Source: Ciona intestinalis
Lineage: Eukaryota > Chordata > Ascidiacea > Phlebobranchia > Cionidae
Length of the DNA: 64,000 nucleotides
Assembly (NCBI RefSeq): GCF_000224145.3
Contig: NC_020168.2
Location: forward strand, 2,057,171 to 2,121,170
Direction: 5' to 3'
Each line of letters begins with the position of its first letter. Within the stretch, counting starts at the first letter, position 1. This document shows, piece after piece, positions 12,601-25,085 of the stretch. The position numbers and the translations under genes are program-made. The notes under the pieces are model-generated. The model saw only the letters and a list, made by a program, of their open reading frames with translations. It was not told the DNA's origin and made no database searches.

Positions 12601-13197
12601 TACAGATAAACCTGTATCAGCTCACAGTTGCTAATGCGAAGCCATTTGTGTTTTTGCTGTGTATATTTTATGTAATCTATTAGTCACTCTGGGTCGGTTT
12701 ATTTTGCTATTTGTTTGACTTGCAATGTCTGCACATTTAAACTATCAGACGTGTTTACTGTCTGTCGCACATTCGTTGATTAAATCTCCTAATTGGTCAA
12801 AGCAATTACTTGCTGATGAAAGGCGTTTTGTTTATCGCTGTTCGAAGGTCACAAAAGACGCACTTTTGTCGCACGACACAATATTTATCAGCAAAGTCGA
12901 TTGATTTAATATTTAACTTCGTCAGGTTATATATTCCAATCAACCACTGCGCCACAAGACCAGTGTAAATAAGTGCTTGCATGTCACAGCACTGGTACAG
13001 GCTAGCTCCAAATCTCTTTATTTTTTATTTTTTTTTTGACGAGACCTGCTCGGCAAACTAAAGAATTTAAGACTTAGTGGCTTTTATATAAACTTTATAG
13101 TGTATTATAGACTGAACACAAAAAGGGTAAACATGTAAAAAATGTATATTTCAGAAAAGAATAAAACGCAGGCAGAAAATAGGAAATAAATAACAAT

Positions 13198-15125
13198 ATG
13201 AAAACTTGGCTCGTTATTTCAGCTTTTGTTGTTATTATAACAGGTAAAATGTTGTATAAGACGTGCACTATACTTACAACAGCGTATATTATATTACTGT
13301 GGGGGAATATGGGACAGCACATTAGCACATTAAATCCAAATAACCTTATCGTGTTTTAAATTAACAACGGTCTGTGAGAGTCGTGAAAATAGGGTTTTAT
13401 ATTTCTTTGAATATGCTTTGTTTTCTTCTAAATGGAACGAGATAATATAACGAAAAGGTGTCCCGTCTTGCCCTATCATATTCTGTAACATTACGGTTGT
13501 AATCAATTTTAATTGTTTCAGTGTCTGCATGCGATGCGGGGCCCATGCGAGTGAAAAATCCGCAGCAACTAGCTGAAGAGGTTCGGGTGAAATATAGATG
13601 CAGTAGAGGTATATAGTAATTAATATTAAAATTCATTACGACTTGGATGTATTTGTATTTGTATTTGTTAACTACTTTATTATGGTGTTAATTCCTGCCT
13701 CTGTTATATACATGTTTATTTCATGTTTGCAGCAAACGAACCGACTACAAATGCTTACATGAGGACCATGTACGCTTGTGATGGCGGTAAGTTTATTGGT
13801 TCAAGTTTATACACCATCGGATTATCCCCTTGAAAAGTTATGATATATATATATATTGCTATTTTAATGATATAGTTGCCAGTGGGGGGGTCACACATAT
13901 TGCCCAATATTCTTCAATTTTCTGTGGTATTAAAAAGTCATTAAACAACCTTTGTTTTTAGTCATTACTGCTGCAGCGAACATAGCTCCGTTGCTCGACA
14001 GATCATACGCCTTTGTTGACGTTAATGGAGACAACCTGGTCACCCAACGAGAGATTACCAAACGGTTCAATCAGATTGGGATAAAAGAGAGTAAGATAAA
14101 AGTTTACCCAATATTTTATACTTAGGCTATCAGGATTAAAGTGCAAAAATACACGTTCAATATGAATGGGATGTATTTGCCCATTAAGGCGCCTATATAA
14201 AAAATAAATAAATATCCAACATTGAGGCCCGAGATGCTTTGTATCAGTTTAGCCCTGTAATTATACAGCTTTTGCAATTCTCTCATTGTTTCGTGTTTTA
14301 AACGAAGTATATATAGTAAGGCGGAAGAAGATGGGACACCCTTTCTTGCTTTTTGTCAAAGTACATTCAAAAATTAATAAACCGTTTACTTCTCCAATAC
14401 ATCGTTGTTATTTGTGTAAAACAGGATCAGGACATTAAAATATTATGTGATAAAGGTATCCCATGTTACCCCATAGTACTTTTCTTGATATTTTTGGTGA
14501 ACTATAACTGCGCATATACAAGGTGATGAAGATCGAGATCGGTTTGGAGTTTGTGATGTAAACAACAACGGCGAGCTTGACAGGATGGAGTACAACAAAT
14601 GTTCAGTGATAAGTTACAACATAATGATTGGTGTAAGTGTCCTTAGATATTCTAGTTGCGATATATCAATTAATTGAAATCTTGCGTTTGGTTTTTGAGA
14701 CAGTCATATACAACCCAGTAAAATGTATTATAGTCTGGTCCAAAATTTTTAGATTAAAATAAAATTTAGAAGTCTACGTGATAAGTTATATAAGTATAAT
14801 TAGTTAGGAGTTAACCGAACCCCCATTGAAGAAAGTTTTCGTAACACTATTGTATATAACCTACCTAAACTTCGAAGTATTGTTTCAACATTACTTTGTA
14901 TAACAGAAAGTGGATTTTGATAACGATCACCAGTTATCTCGAGCAGAGATCATTATGTTAGTGAAAATACTTTCACAACATGTCTACATCAACATGACGC
15001 CTGCTGTGCAGCTTCAAGTGATTGACAGTATTGGTAAAAGACCAGGAGAGTCTTTTAGCTTGCACGACCTTGTAGCAGTCGATACCACCCTCTTTGAACG
15101 ATTCCTTGATGGACGAAATTTGTAA
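13198..15125 (+). CDS. Small secreted protein with three EF-hand loops
   Basis: Six exons, 13198-13243, 13522-13608, 13733-13786, 13962-14090, 14523-14632 and 14907-15125, give about 214 residues. All introns except the last are phase 1. Residues 1-15 (MKTWLVISAFVVIIT) form a hydrophobic signal peptide. A short region with a few cysteines follows, then three 12-residue calcium loops: DVNGDNLVTQRE, DVNNNGELDRME and DFDNDHQLSRAE. Each has acidic or Asn/Asp ligands at 1, 3 and 5 and Glu at 12. The expected role is calcium binding outside the cell or in the secretory pathway. I cannot name an orthologue, and it may be tunicate-specific. Intron 1 and the intron after exon 4 each hold a MITE. Confidence 0.78.
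13293..13488. repeat. MITE copy in intron 1 of the EF-hand gene
   Basis: About 195 bp. The left end contains GTGGGGGAATATGGGACA and the right end AAAGGTGTCCCGTCTTGCCC, inverted complements. The interior includes TTAAATTAACAACGGTCT and AAATTTCTTTGAA-like sequence, as in other copies. Confidence 0.78.
14316..14484. repeat. MITE copy in the EF-hand gene
   Basis: The left end is AGAAGATGGGACACCCTTT and the right end GGTATCCCATGTTACCCCA. It lies in the intron between coding exons 4 and 5. Confidence 0.72.
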
Positions 15126-15756
15126 AGCATTCTATAAAGTACAACTTTAACTGACTAATTAACTTTAAATCACAACTGACTAATTAACTTTAAACCGTAC
15201 ACGTTTATTAATACAATCGCAACTTAAACATATGAACTGTGTTTTTGTGTTCTGGTAAAATTAACCCTATACATCTTGTTTATAATTATCTGACAGTTTA
15301 ACAAATACAATATAATCCTCCAAAACTTTATGACTCTAAACATTAATATTTTACTATTCAGTTTTAGTCAGATGGAAATACGGGTGAGACGCTTTTATTT
15401 CCTCTTCCATCGATTAGTCTAACAGTTTTAGCGAGTGCCATAAACGGCAAGGTGCATCCATAATCAAAGAAACGATAATCAGAGCTCGTTTAAGGCAGCT
15501 CTGTAGCATAATTTTCTCATTTGCCTAACAGCTCGCTAATTACATTCGGGGTTTTGCGCGCGAAAGAAAGAGGTTCTTGTATGTGAGAAAGCTGATGTTG
15601 TTATTGCAAGCTCATGAAACATGCATAACCGCTTGAGGTAATTATTGTGTCTTAATTGATACAAACGGCTGTCTATCTCAGACTATATATAACACTGTGG
15701 TTGTCGTTTTACGACCATTCTGGAAAACAGTTCAATCTATATACCCAGTCAGCAGC
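15126..15756. other. Intergenic region between EF-hand and Evx genes
   Basis: No coding exon seen. It contains a short direct repeat (AACTGACTAATTAACTTTAA near 15149 and 15173) and probably the Evx upstream control region. Confidence 0.4.
15684..15692 (+). promoter_or_regulatory. Candidate TATA box of the Evx gene
   Basis: TATATATAA lies 65-73 bp upstream of the chosen Evx start codon, leaving room for a transcription start near 15715 and a short leader. Inferred from sequence and spacing only. Confidence 0.45.
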
Positions 15757-16954
15757 ATGATCGAGAACGAGTTACTACCATTGGATTTATCCAATAAGAA
15801 ACACTCCAACCAGCAGAATGACGATTCTAAACAACATGCTTGCGAAAATCAACAAACGAACAAAGATATTCCAGAAAATTTCAGCGCATCACTTTCGTTC
15901 AGAAATCGTTACGAAGCAATGCACAGAGAAGATGCAATACGGCGTCATAGAACAGCCTTCTCTCGATCGCAGTGTGTTCGCTTGGAGCAGGAATTCTTAA
16001 ATGACAATTACTTATCAAGATCAAAGCGTTGCAACCTTGCCAAGGATCTGGGATTATTGGAAGGTACAATAAAGGTGAGCTTTAAAACTATAGAGTATAG
16101 AATAGACCTAACCCCTTTGCAAATCCACTGCGACACAGCATGTTTTATTATCACACACCCACCATGGCAAAGTGTAAACGCCAGTGGTCACTAATGAATT
16201 GTACGAACTAACAGCATTCAGACACATACATTAACGAGGTGTATATTTGAACCCCCGTATTATAACGACTGTGGTTTCACGGTCACGCGAAGATAAAGCA
16301 AGTTAAAATCAATTGAAATAGATGAATTTGCGTCAAGCATTTTATTAAAATCGGTATATAGTGGATTGGGGTAAGATGGGACACCTTTTCATTCTATTTT
16401 TTTCTCGTGTCGTTAGGTAGCAAACAAAGAACAATCAAGGAATTATATTATCATATCTTCACGACTCCCATATAGACCGTTGTTAATTGTTTAAAACGCG
16501 ATATTTAGATATTTTGTGCCAAAGGTGTCTCGTCTTTCTCACCCTATTATATAAAATAAATTTATGTTACAGGTTTGGTTTCAGAACCGAAGAATGAAAG
16601 AGAAACGGAAGCGGATAGCAATGTCTGCTTTTCATAACTATAACCAGCAGTGTATGATCAGAAGCCCATTTATAAGTAACTCACGAACTGTGTTTCCACC
16701 TCAGGTTTTGCCTTACTTTCCATACTTTCCAGCAAACTCTCCAAATGGTTATTACGGTGAGATACAATTTGAAATAGATAACTGGTGTATTTTAACGAAT
16801 TTGGGAATTCAAAATTTATTTTATTTTAGGATCACATCGCGATCATATAAATGCAGAAATGCACATGCCAGAGACAAGCTGTGAGTCATTATCTTCCTCA
16901 TACGCAGGAGGGACGTTTCAATCCTTCCGAACATCATCATCAATTCCTCATTAG
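15757..16954 (+). CDS. EVX: Evx/even-skipped-type homeobox transcription factor
   Basis: Three exons, 15757-16074, 16573-16756 and 16830-16954, encode about 208 residues. The homeodomain (roughly residues 67-124) starts RHRTAFSRSQCVRLEQEF and ends VWFQNRRMKEKRKR. NYLSRSKRCNLAKDLGL in helix 2 and the IAMSA tail after the domain resemble Evx proteins. The intron splits the homeobox between residues 46 and 47 (IK/VWFQNRR), as is typical of Evx. The N-terminal LPLDLSNKK resembles short repressor-like motifs of homeobox proteins. The gene should act in nuclear patterning control during embryogenesis. The start at 15757 follows a TATA-like box. The open frame continues upstream without an ATG. An AATAAA at 17046 follows the stop. 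A different divergent homeobox class is possible but less likely. Confidence 0.87.
16365..16552. repeat. MITE copy in the Evx homeobox intron
   Basis: About 188 bp. The left end contains GTAAGATGGGACACCTTTTC and the right end AAGGTGTCTCGTCTTTCTCA. The interior (GACTCCCATATAGACCGTTG, then TTAATTGTTTAAAACGCG) is in the orientation opposite to the 7083 copy. Confidence 0.78.
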
Positions 16955-18214
16955 AACTCTACATCTCTGTCGCACCTATTTGTTGGGTATCGTTCCACGT
17001 TCTTTGCTTTTTATTCATCACAACCTTTGTTGCAAATCGCTTATTAATAAAATTGTATTATGTTTGTACCAGTTTGTACTACATAGCAGAGTTCGTATAC
17101 ATGTTTATACATGGACTCTGATACGCAGTGGTAGGTAGTTGCATTATTCTTTGTAGAAAGCGTAGTAAGCACATACAGGTAGCAGCGCATCACCAAAGTT
17201 TATAAAATCACTGGACATTGCGCAACACTATTTTTTACCTTAATATAAGATTTCTACAAGATAAGATATTGGGGAATACCCGTAATTTATTGTTTTTGCT
17301 TTTTCCTGCCAAGTCGTTTTACTTATGAAGTTGAGCTATACATAAAACACAAACAAATGCGTCGGTCATTAGTGTACACAAATAAGCCTTTGTATAGGTA
17401 TTTAATGATTTATTGAACCTTCAGTCAACATATGTGGTGAACCGCAATTCTCCCAAATGAGACCGGTATATCGTATAGTATATCAATAACATATATTCAG
17501 CTTTTTAGACATTAGGCCTAATAAATAGTGAATGCATATAATTTCCAGACTCCCGATATAGAACTGCAGCGAAAACCGTGAGCATATTGTTACGTATATT
17601 TGATTTCGTTTTTTTGGCCGTGCAAATGACATTGGGATATAATTAGTAAAATCAGTAAGTTTGTAGTGATCAACGTGTGAAAGAGGTCAGTCTAATTGTT
17701 TTTTTTTTGTTCCGTTTACCGAGATTGCATGACAATATCGCTGGTGGTGTGTACCGCCATTAAACAAGTAACTGCCACAATTTCCTATCGGTTTCCTAAT
17801 CCTGATGTTCGTGGACTAGGCTCAATGCCAAGACATTGTATCTGTATTTTGGTTGTGTGTAACTGGTTGAAAGCTTTTCTTCTCGCTGTTCACCTCTGTA
17901 TAAAATGCGATTGCGACATAGATTCTCCAGCTTTGTTGAGTCCCAAAGGGAGATTATCGTAACCGTTACCTCGCTGTCAAGTTACTAATAAAGGAGTCGC
18001 TAAGTGTTGATCTGGTTCTAATCTAATTCATCCGTAAATAGACGAGGTACAGCATATAGTACATACGAAGAGGAATACGACTCGACCAAACCCAACAATG
18101 TCATCTTATTTACCTGGCTTTATTAATTACAGTTGTTTATTATCATTGATAAACTAAAATTGACAAATAAGTTTGTAACTAAAGACACCCCACTGGGTTT
18201 AAACATACCAAATA
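16955..18214. other. Intergenic, no gene recognised
   Basis: About 1.26 kb between Evx and EXOC7. An AATAAA at 17046-17051 probably ends the Evx transcript. A plus-strand open frame near 17696-17962 has no recognisable domain and was not called. An acceptor-like TTAATTACAG at 18122-18131 could receive a spliced leader or a 5'UTR exon of EXOC7. Confidence 0.4.
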
Positions 18215-21200
18215 ATGATGGAGCAGACCCAAAGAAGAAAACAAGAAATTGAAAATCGGTTATCTGAAGTAAGTGATAACTTTGCTTTAGCACAGATTTT
18301 AAAATTTTAAGATTGTTTAATGTGACGTCACTTTGGGCGTTAAGTTGCACTACTATTTATTGCGCCACATCATGAATTTTTTTTTTCAGGAGAAAAAAAG
18401 ATCTGAAATGATTAAAGCAAGTTTGGAAAAAGCCGACCAGTTGACCAACAGCATGGTGTCTTAAATATGCTTTAATTATTTAAAATTCATGCTTTTGTTT
18501 TGCTAATACCCTTTTTGCATGGTCACTTTTATGCGCGTAAGTTCTCGCATATTTACGCGCAAAAACAAAGTTAACACGCATAACGTCATAAGCGTGTCAT
18601 CTTCTGTAGAAGGTTGGTTGTTACTCGCGTTATGGGACTAAAGAAAAGTATTGGGAGGTACAGTTTCACTTTTAAGAGATTAACCTTTTTCGGGTATTAT
18701 TTTTACAGTTTTTAGTTCGTAATAGCACCATAAAGTATCAGAACTTATTTTATAAACTACATTTAACAATATTTTGTTAAAATAGGCTAACTCAATGTTG
18801 ATATGCGCATAAACCAATGACCATGCAAAATAGCGCGGTAAGCGAGTTATCATATGACGAGTTAGTGCGGATCGTTATTTGCATTAACTTTTTACCATGC
18901 AAAAAGGGTATAAGATGTTTGAACTTTAAACCCCTGCCAACATTAACTACTGTATGTCTGTATAGTTCAAAAAATGGAAATAGGTTATGTAAGATATCTG
19001 CACTGGTAAGATGAAGTTTTAAAAAATGAAGTTTTTTTAGGTGACAATACTCAACCAGTTTGATGAAAGGTTGCATAAGTTGGAGGATACAATCTTGCCT
19101 GTTCACCGAAAAACTAAAGACCTACAAAGACTTCAAGACAGTACGTAATTCATATCAAATATATTGAATAACAATAAGTACTTGTAGTATGAATTTTAGG
19201 GTGATAAATAATTTATGATTTAAAAAAAAATAATATTAAAAATTTCCTCCAGACATTGAGAAGACTCTGAGTTCATTAGATCATGTGATTAGTTATCATC
19301 ATGTTGCTCATGATGTGGAACCTATCGTGAGACAAGGGTGGGTGGATAATATATTCATAATTTTTTCTGATAATATATTCATAATTTTGTTATGTATCTT
19401 AGTAACTTAATTTTTTAACAGTCCATCTCGTCAAGTTGACAAGTACTTATCATGCATGGAGCGACTTGTTCAAGCAGTTAATTTCTTCTCAGAAAACAAT
19501 CCAGACAGTCCGGAATTAAACACAGTTGTAAGATTTTTAATTTTTGTGTGGTTGTTATAATTTAAATATTTTGAATTACACATAAACTTTAACAAGATTC
19601 TTATTGTGCAGCATACACTTAACTTTTTTGCATACAGAACACATTATTTACAAATGGAAAAGATGGTTTAGAGAAAGAATTCCAAGCTCATTTAAGTCGG
19701 CACACTAAACCAATGCCACCTCAGAAAGTCGTTGAGATGATTAAAGCTGAAAACATGGAAGGTGAGATATGCTTACATGTTTAAGGTTTATATGATGCAC
19801 ATTAGTCATCTACATTTTAATAACGTGTTTTATTGTGATTTGAATCATTTGTTAATTCAGTAATGTTTGATAAAAACTTTAACAATTTGACTTTGTTAAG
19901 CATGTAGGATGTAGGCATGTAGCAGTCTAATAGTATGTAGAAATGTAATAATTTGTAAGGTTCTGTTGTTCAAACGGTGATTCTTATTTTTTCGGGTTCT
20001 TAACAGCTGAATCTTACACCAATTTGCCAGAGAAGACAATGTCTGATCTATCTCAGATGGCAGAATGGTTGTCTGGAGCTGGCAAGTCCCAAAGTAAGTA
20101 TTGATTATTAACATAATATCCTGTGATGCTGCCTTTATTTATTATAATTTTATTTATTTAAAGTTGATTCCAAAATGTTTTGGCAGGTTTCGTGAATGTT
20201 TATTCTGACATTCGCTCCAACAATTTGATCAAGACATTGAATGGGTTCGTTGCACTCAACTTTGATTTTATAACAGCAGCACAATATATTTGTTAATATA
20301 TGCACGATCACAACAAACAACAGCATTATATAAATTATATGATATATAATTCAAGAGAATTAAAAATTAGCCCTTCTGTAAAAGTGACTTTAATTAAATA
20401 TTAAAACTTTAAATTCAACAAAAATATACACTAAAATGTGTTTTAAGTTTATTCAAATTAAGTTTTACGTTTATTCAAATTTTCTTTTAACTAGGTTGAG
20501 TGATCATATAAAAGGGAATAATTTAAACACGGTGAGTGTATACTGTCTCGTGTTTACCATGTGAATAGAATGTTAAAAATATCATCAACAGGGAAGAAAA
20601 ATTAGTGTAGCTGTTACTACACCCAAGAAACCTGGTAACCGTCGAGCAAGGTAAGGATAAATTAAATTTTTCTTATTGGTTGTTGCTGCAATACTTTATG
20701 CTGGAAGTTTTTGGATGGTTATCTTGAGTTTGTCGTCAGCTGTCAACACTACTACTGTATAATGGGTAATGTGACGATTCGCGCCTAAATCCCAGGTGCT
20801 TACGGTGTACCTGCCATAGGACCTACTCGTTTGTGACAGAATAAGCATCACTCTGCTGAAATGTCTGTGGTTTTGGTTAAACAGTTTTCCTTGCAGTAAC
20901 TTCCGCAAGCCGAGCACTTTGTTGAGAAAAGAGTCGCTACAGAGTCTTAGTAGTATGGGAGGTATAACAGTACGCTGACGAGCGTCAACCCGTTTTTAGT
21001 TGGTGATATTGCTTGTCGCACATTCATGTAGTGAACCAGTGATTATGTAGTTGCAATCACTAACAATTAGGACCAACACAGTGTAGAGAAAGTGGTGTGT
21101 CACATATGATGATTAAAATTCCAATGTGGTGGCAAGTTTTTGTTGAAAAATTTATTGTAATTTCATTTAGTTCCTAACAAAACTAATAATCATGCAGATT

Positions 21201-24200
21201 ATGTAAAAAATAACCCCCAACAATTATTTCAAAAATCATCCATTCAATTTCTATTTTGTACTTTTTATTATAAATTGAGATGATTACAAGTTTAATAATC
21301 TGTGATAAAGTTAACAGGCACATTAAAAATGTTGACTGAAGTATGAAAAAAAATTATACTGGTTAAAGTTGCCCTGATTAAGGGTAGGGGTTGTGGATGG
21401 CTGTTTTATAAATTGTGATGAAATCCAGCCATTCCAGCCAAATTATATGTGTAACTAACTTTTAATGTGGTAAAGTTAATATGAAATTAACCATATTTGG
21501 ACATGGCTTTGTGTTTGAAATTACAGGCAACATGATAGAAGAAAAGATGCAGGTTTTCCCTGATAAAATCACTTTTATTTTACTCAGCATGCCACAAGGC
21601 CCAAGCATTCACATATTGCTATGGAAAATGCAGCTTAGCTTCACTTTTCACACCCTGAAAATATTGTTGCTTTGTATTTATTTTTTTCTGGATTGACTTT
21701 CAAACACATTTAAGCTGAGATAGACTTTTCACGCTCTCTATCATCTGCTTTAAAAATAAACCACAATAAACGCTAAGGCAGCCATGTTTCAAATCCTTAT
21801 TACTAACCCTTACTTTGCAATGCAGCTTTATGTTACATATAGTTACTTGCATGCATGCTTATTTTTATACCTTTGCATGTGTTATTCATTTCATTCTTGC
21901 ATGCGCGTTTTTTACTCGGCTCACTTTGTCTTAAAACGGTCTAAATTTTCCAAAAAATCAACCAGGCCTGGGCAAGTCTTCCCACGCACCCATTGCTGAA
22001 GAGGAGATAATAGAAATTGAAATTGAGCCATTCGTTGCCATGGTATCTGCATGCGCAAAACTATTTGTGGTAAGTACATATATAGTTGTTACAGTATTGC
22101 AATAACAATTTCCTATTCCATGTTTTTGTGCAGTGAGTTTCCCAACAACAGGTTGTGTCATTTATTTGAAATTCTTGAAGGGAAGAAACCGTTCTCAAAC
22201 ATCTCTTCCACCTGATTTCTAATGAACATACAAATTATTAATTATGATTTTTGTTTTACAACTTTTAGGTAGAGCAGAGTATGATTCAGTCAGTTATTCC
22301 AGAAAAGAACAGACGTCAGGTATTTGACAGCATCATTACTGAATCACTGAAATCTGTGGAACAAGCTGGCAATGTAAGTCTAAATTGCATTAAATAAAGA
22401 ATTAAGTTATAAAATTACTGTGTAAGTATTACAAACAAAGATTGTAAGTATCTTATATTGTATAATCATGAATCCAAATAATATTCACTTTATGCAAATT
22501 TGAATGCAGAAAATTGTTGAATACGCAAAGCAGTGCATTACCAGACATGACCATCCTTCAATTGTGAATGTGTTTCCTGCTATTAAACATCTCAAAACAA
22601 CCCTGCCCTCCTACCAAGCTGTGTTAAAGGTACTTTTTGGCTTATTAAGTAAATATTTATTTACGGTCCAACTTTGGTACTGAAAAAATGCAACTGAAAG
22701 TAAAGGATAATTACTTTAGCTTATTTATTTTGGTATAGAAAATAACTTATTATTTTACATCAAACATCACATTCTCATGCGTTTATTTTCTTATCAAGTT
22801 AGTTACTCGTTTTAATATTATGTCTTAGGGAGTTTCTGAGATGAATCGACTTCGAATGCCGAGGTTGATTGGTGAACTTGAAACTGTTGGAGTGAAAGTT
22901 CTTGAAGATTTCTCTGATTGTGTGAAGGTAAGTAATGAGTATAAAAACAATCTATAGGTATTTTACATACAGCATTTTAATGCATGACTTCAATAACAAA
23001 TTGTTCTTTTATAAAAAAGTAGATATATTATCTCTTTTATGTTTCCACTCCTTCTTTATATATAAACTAAACATAATAATGATAAACCTTTGAAACAGAG
23101 TGACCCAGAAAAAGAATCCAATATGCCAAAGGATGGAACGGTTCATGAGTTAACTAGTAATGTAAGTATCATGTGAATGATGTTGGATTATTCATGAAAC
23201 AGAACAACTCAAAACCATAGCATATTTAAACTAATTTAAAAATTTCAAAACAGTTTATAACAGGTTTGAATGTAAAAAAGGTTGCAAGATTGTAACCAAA
23301 ATAATTGTTGAGAGTCACACCAGTTATCAAATTTTTATCTTCGCAGACAATGTTGTTCATGCAACAACTTGCAGACAATGTTGAGATTGTTGGTGGAATG
23401 CTTGCCTCAAAGTTCGAGTCTCAGCAATCTATGGAAAAAATACGCAGCTGTCTCGCAGATTATATAAGTAAGAATTTTTGTGGTGATCTGTCCATCACTG
23501 TAATAAAGTCACACCTTATATTAAATGGCTTAATGTTTTGACCAGTTCGGAAATGTGATTTTAATTATGTTGCTAATAAAAGGATATATTAAATTAATTG
23601 TACAACTCTACATTCTCTTGCTTTAAATGGCAGTAGGTGATGCAGTTATTTCTCTTTTTTTGTAATCTCTTTATTACTAATTTCATTTTAAATATAGCAG
23701 CTTCTATCACTTACCACACTACAACCATACAGGTCAAGTTCTTGGTGCTCTAAAACTAAATCTGGAAAACAAGTCTCGTGTTTATGAGAATTTATCACTG
23801 GCTGCTGTTTTTCTTCTCAACAATTATCACTTCATTATTACAGCACTTAACAGGTACCTTATCTCTCATTACTGGGCTTACTGACAAGTTAAGTAGGTAG
23901 ACTAGCACTGTGTTTGACAATAACCATAAAGTTTCAAAGTAAAAATAATTTTTTATGCTAGTCATGCTGCACATACCCCAGGATTTCTCTTTTAAATTTA
24001 ACATAATATTTGAATCTTTATTACTGAAAATTATATTTAAACTTTTCAGGCATAACTTGCTAGGCTTGGCAGAGATAGCCACACCAGGTATAGAGAATTT
24101 GTACAGAGGTTTCATTGACCATCAGAAACAAGCTTACCTGCAGTGTTGGAACAAATTTGATAATTATCTTAAAAATAAAAACAAAGGTGTGGAGATACAG

Positions 24201-24976
24201 GCTCAGCCTGGTGGAAAGGTAAGACACACCAAGTTAAATATAAACTGACATTTAAAGATTGTTACTGTATTTTCCATTGTAATAGAGGAGTGTGCACTTA
24301 ACTAAGACATTTATAAGCATATCTGACCCTTTAACTACACAATGTAAACACGAATGTACTCTCTTTCACAGTTAAAGGACAAAGACAAATTAATTGTGAA
24401 GGACAAGTTCAAGACGTTTAACAACGACTTTGACGACTTGGTCAAAACTCACCAGCAGTGGGCGATGCCAAGCTCTGAAGTTCGAAAGGAGATCAGAAAC
24501 TCAGTGAAAACAAAACTCGTCCAACCGTATGCTGAGCTTCATGAGAAGTATGTTTTACTTAGTATAAATTGTGCAATTAATCAAGTAAATCTTAAATTTT
24601 AAAAGTTAAATCATGTTTAAACTATCTTTTTGCACATTTACTTTAAAAAAAGCTAATCTCAGCAAAAAAATTACTCTGCTTGTTAAATTTCCGTGGTGAT
24701 GGTTCTGGGTACCAAACTGTTTAACCAACAACTCAAATCAAAAAAATTAGCCTTTTTCGAAAACCCTTTTTTAAAGAGCAGCTTGTAGATATTTGATTCA
24801 CTCAGTTCACATGAGGCTTGAGCCTGGGTCAAGTATGTTGATAATATACATCATAAACTAATGCTTTCAGGTACAGGATGGTTCAGTTCACCAAAAACAT
24901 CGAGAAGTATTTAAAGTACACACCTGAAAGTGTGGCGGAGAATATTGACCGAATGTTTGGGCAGAATGCTTCATAA
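18215..24976 (+). CDS. EXOC7: Exocyst complex component 7 (Exo70)
   Basis: The exocyst subunit that binds membrane phosphoinositides and Rho GTPases and tethers secretory vesicles at the plasma membrane. Twenty-one exons join in phase: 18215-18268, 18390-18455, 19041-19140, 19253-19337, 19422-19527, 19638-19761, 20007-20093, 20187-20244, 20495-20531, 20592-20650, 20897-20961, 21966-22069, 22269-22373, 22510-22629, 22829-22927, 23099-23161, 23347-23467, 23733-23853, 24050-24218, 24372-24547 and 24871-24976. Family landmarks in order are KADQLTNSM, DHVISYHH, NPDSPELN, MPKDGTVHELTSN, a KVYE-like SRVYENLSLAAVFLLNNY and the basic C terminus YRMVQFTKNIEKYLKYTPES. Exons 9-11 encode a short, basic, poorly conserved linker where vertebrate EXOC7 is alternatively spliced. 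Exon 2 uses a weak ATG/GTGTCT donor. The gene converges on the SDR gene with about 110 bp between stops. Confidence 0.96.
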
Positions 24977-25056
24977 TCTTATCCATGAATAACCAACACT
25001 GCATGATTGATGTTGTATTTAAAAATTATTGTACGATGATTTGAGTATACAAGTGC

Positions 25057-25062
25057 AATAAA
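25057..25062 (+). terminator. Poly(A) signal of EXOC7
   Basis: AATAAA lies about 80 bp after the EXOC7 stop and only 24 bp before the stop codon of the convergent SDR gene, so the two 3' ends probably overlap. Confidence 0.7.
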
Positions 25063-25085
25063 TTATATGTAGGATGTGATATAGA

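Larger units (their letters stand above)
11657..13197. other. Intergenic, repeat fragments only
   Basis: Between the tRNA and the EF-hand gene. It holds an antisense tRNA half (11790-11822), several copies of a GCGCATGCGC-containing palindrome near 11755, 11894 and 12381 associated with GTTCCGAC motifs, and a degenerate MITE (12456-12600). I see no convincing protein-coding exon. Confidence 0.5.

Noticed and set aside
17696..17962. 88-codon open frame between Evx and EXOC7
   Set aside because: No recognisable domain, no supporting splice or promoter signals, and no ATG at its start.
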